In this document: positions 63,174-64,000 of the stretch, in pieces | How the letters are laid out: each line of letters starts with the position of its first letter | How positions within the stretch are numbered: the first letter of the stretch is position 1 | From: Streptomyces sp. CB02009 | Lineage (GTDB): Bacteria; Actinomycetota; Actinomycetes; Streptomycetales; Streptomycetaceae | Direction: 5' to 3' | NCBI RefSeq assembly: GCF_001905825.1 | Contig: NZ_LIVV01000011.1 | Coordinates: forward strand, 1 to 64,000 | DNA length: 64,000 bases | Position numbers and translations under genes: made by a program | Notes under the pieces: model-generated | Seen by the model: the letters and a program-made list of their open reading frames with translations, nothing else | Told to the model about the DNA's origin: nothing | Databases searched by the model: none

Positions 63174-64000
63174 GTGCCTCAACTACGCCTCGCCCTGAAT
63201 CAGATCGACTCGACCGTCGGAGACATCGCCGGGAACGCCGAGGCGATCGTGCACTGGACCCGGCACGCCGCCGGACAGGGCGCGCATCTCGTCGCGTTCC
63301 CCGAGATGGCGCTGACCGGATACCCCGTCGAGGACCTCGCGCTGCGCTCCTCGTTCGTCGAGGCCTCGCGGACGGCCCTGCGCGGTCTCGCCCGCCGGCT
63401 CGCGGACGAGGGCTTCGGGGAGCTGCCGGTCGTGGTCGGCTATCTGGACCGCTCCGAGCGGGCGGAGCCGAAGCTCGGCCGGCCCGCCGGCTCGCCGGAG
63501 AACGCCGCCGCGGTGCTGCACCGGGGCGAGGTGGTGCTCCGCTTCGCCAAGCACCACCTGCCGAACTACGGGGTCTTCGACGAGTACCGCTACTTCGTCC
63601 CGGGCGACACCCTGCCGGTCGTCCGGGTGCACGGGATCGACGTGGCCCTGGCGATCTGCGAGGACCTGTGGCAGGAGGGGGGCCGGGTCCCGGCGGCGCG
63701 TCACGCGGGGGCGGGGCTGCTGCTGTCGGTCAACGCCTCGCCGTACGAGCGGGACAAGGACGACACGCGCCTCGAACTGGTCCGCAGGCGGGCCCGGGAG
63801 GCCGGTTGCGTGACCGCGTACCTGGCGAGCACCGGAGGCCAGGACGAGCTGGTCTTCGACGGCGACTCGATCGTGGTGGACGCGGACGGCGAAGTGATCG
63901 CGCGGGCCCCGCAGTTCGTCGAGGGCAGCGTGATCCTGGACCTGGAGCTGCCGGCGGCCAGCGACGAGGCGCCGGAGGGCCTGGTGAACGACGGGCTGAC
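63174..64000 (+). CDS. nadE: Glutamine-dependent NAD+ synthetase NadE, 3' end beyond window
   Basis: The frame opens at a GTG (63174), begins MPQLRLALNQIDSTVGD and runs to the window end without a stop (275 codons). It is the N-terminal nitrilase-type glutaminase domain of the two-domain NAD+ synthetase: catalytic Glu in FPEMALTGYP, Lys in FAKHHLPNYGVFDEYRYF and the nucleophile Cys in AICEDLW. This domain hydrolyses glutamine and sends ammonia to the synthetase domain, which converts deamido-NAD+ to NAD+. TACACT ends 6 bases before the GTG and no ribosome site is present, so translation is probably leaderless. Confidence 0.95.
   Translation, partial: MPQLRLALNQIDSTVGDIAGNAEAIVHWTRHAAGQGAHLVAFPEMALTGYPVEDLALRSSFVEASRTALRGLARRLADEGFGELPVVVGYLDRSERAEPKLGRPAGSPENAAAVLHRGEVVLRFAKHHLPNYGVFDEYRYFVPGDTLPVVRVHGIDVALAICEDLWQEGGRVPAARHAGAGLLLSVNASPYERDKDDTRLELVRRRAREAGCVTAYLASTGGQDELVFDGDSIVVDADGEVIARAPQFVEGSVILDLELPAASDEAPEGLVNDGL

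Overview
The window is a stretch of Streptomyces chromosome core. The base composition is strongly GC-rich with G/C at nearly all third codon positions, GTG starts are common, and SD motifs are of the AGGAGG type. The gene order lipB-lipA-(small protein)-DUF4191-RDD-glnA ... glnII ... pullulanase/amylase-malEFG-malR ... glnE ... glnA2 ... nadE matches, from memory, the SCO2190-SCO2245 neighbourhood of S. coelicolor. There are no rRNA or tRNA genes, no insertion sequences and no CRISPR array.

Layout. 1-5.6 kb: a truncated NsdA-like regulator, lipoate synthesis (lipB, lipA), a 71-aa conserved protein, and DUF4191 and RDD membrane proteins around a perfect 22-bp-stem terminator. 5.68-7.3 kb: glnA (GSI-beta) behind a four-part GlnR box. 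7.4-9.4 kb: an accessory two-gene unit, a cyclodipeptide synthase overlapping a CYP121-like P450. 9.4-14.1 kb: a 91-aa conserved protein, an ArsC-like protein, an alpha/beta hydrolase divergent from a MarR-MocR pair, and a Gfo/Idh/MocA oxidoreductase. 14.4-17 kb: a TROVE/vWA (Ro60-like) protein overlapping a partner of unknown function. 17-18.2 kb: glnII behind a second GlnR box. 18.3-30 kb: a Cys-Cys mini-ORF before a winged-helix regulator, a PepSY protein with a Met/His-rich membrane protein (copper-type signature), an epimerase, a tyrosine phosphatase, a degenerate sigma-factor-like membrane protein, a putative diiron protein with a [2Fe-2S] reductase, TetR, a tautomerase and an acetyltransferase.

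30-44.7 kb: a starch/maltodextrin locus. Two secreted enzymes (1766-aa pullulanase and alpha-amylase) break starch down, the MalEFG ABC transporter imports maltodextrins, an intracellular alpha-glucosidase hydrolyses them, and two closely related LacI-family repressors bracket the transport operon. CTTGC/GCAAG operator-like repeats lie between malE and malR. 44.9-49.7 kb: a PAP2-type membrane phosphatase, an amidohydrolase-permease pair and a divergent TetR with a 19-bp operator. 49.8-58.5 kb: glnE (GS adenylyltransferase), a secreted PIG-L deacetylase, a VOC protein, a frameshifted remnant, an acetyltransferase, a 49-aa zinc-finger-like protein and glnA2. 58.8-63 kb: a secreted protein with DUF3105 and DUF305 proteins, a CBS-pair protein, an alpha/beta hydrolase and DUF998. 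The window ends inside nadE.

The glutamine genes are functionally linked. GlnA carries the tyrosine that GlnE adenylylates, glnA and glnII both carry GlnR boxes, and GlnA2 lacks that tyrosine, in keeping with its role (in S. coelicolor) as a gamma-glutamylpolyamine synthetase. The most promising less-described items are the CDPS-P450 pair, the TROVE-partner pair, the sigma-like membrane fusion and the Cys-Cys mini-ORF.
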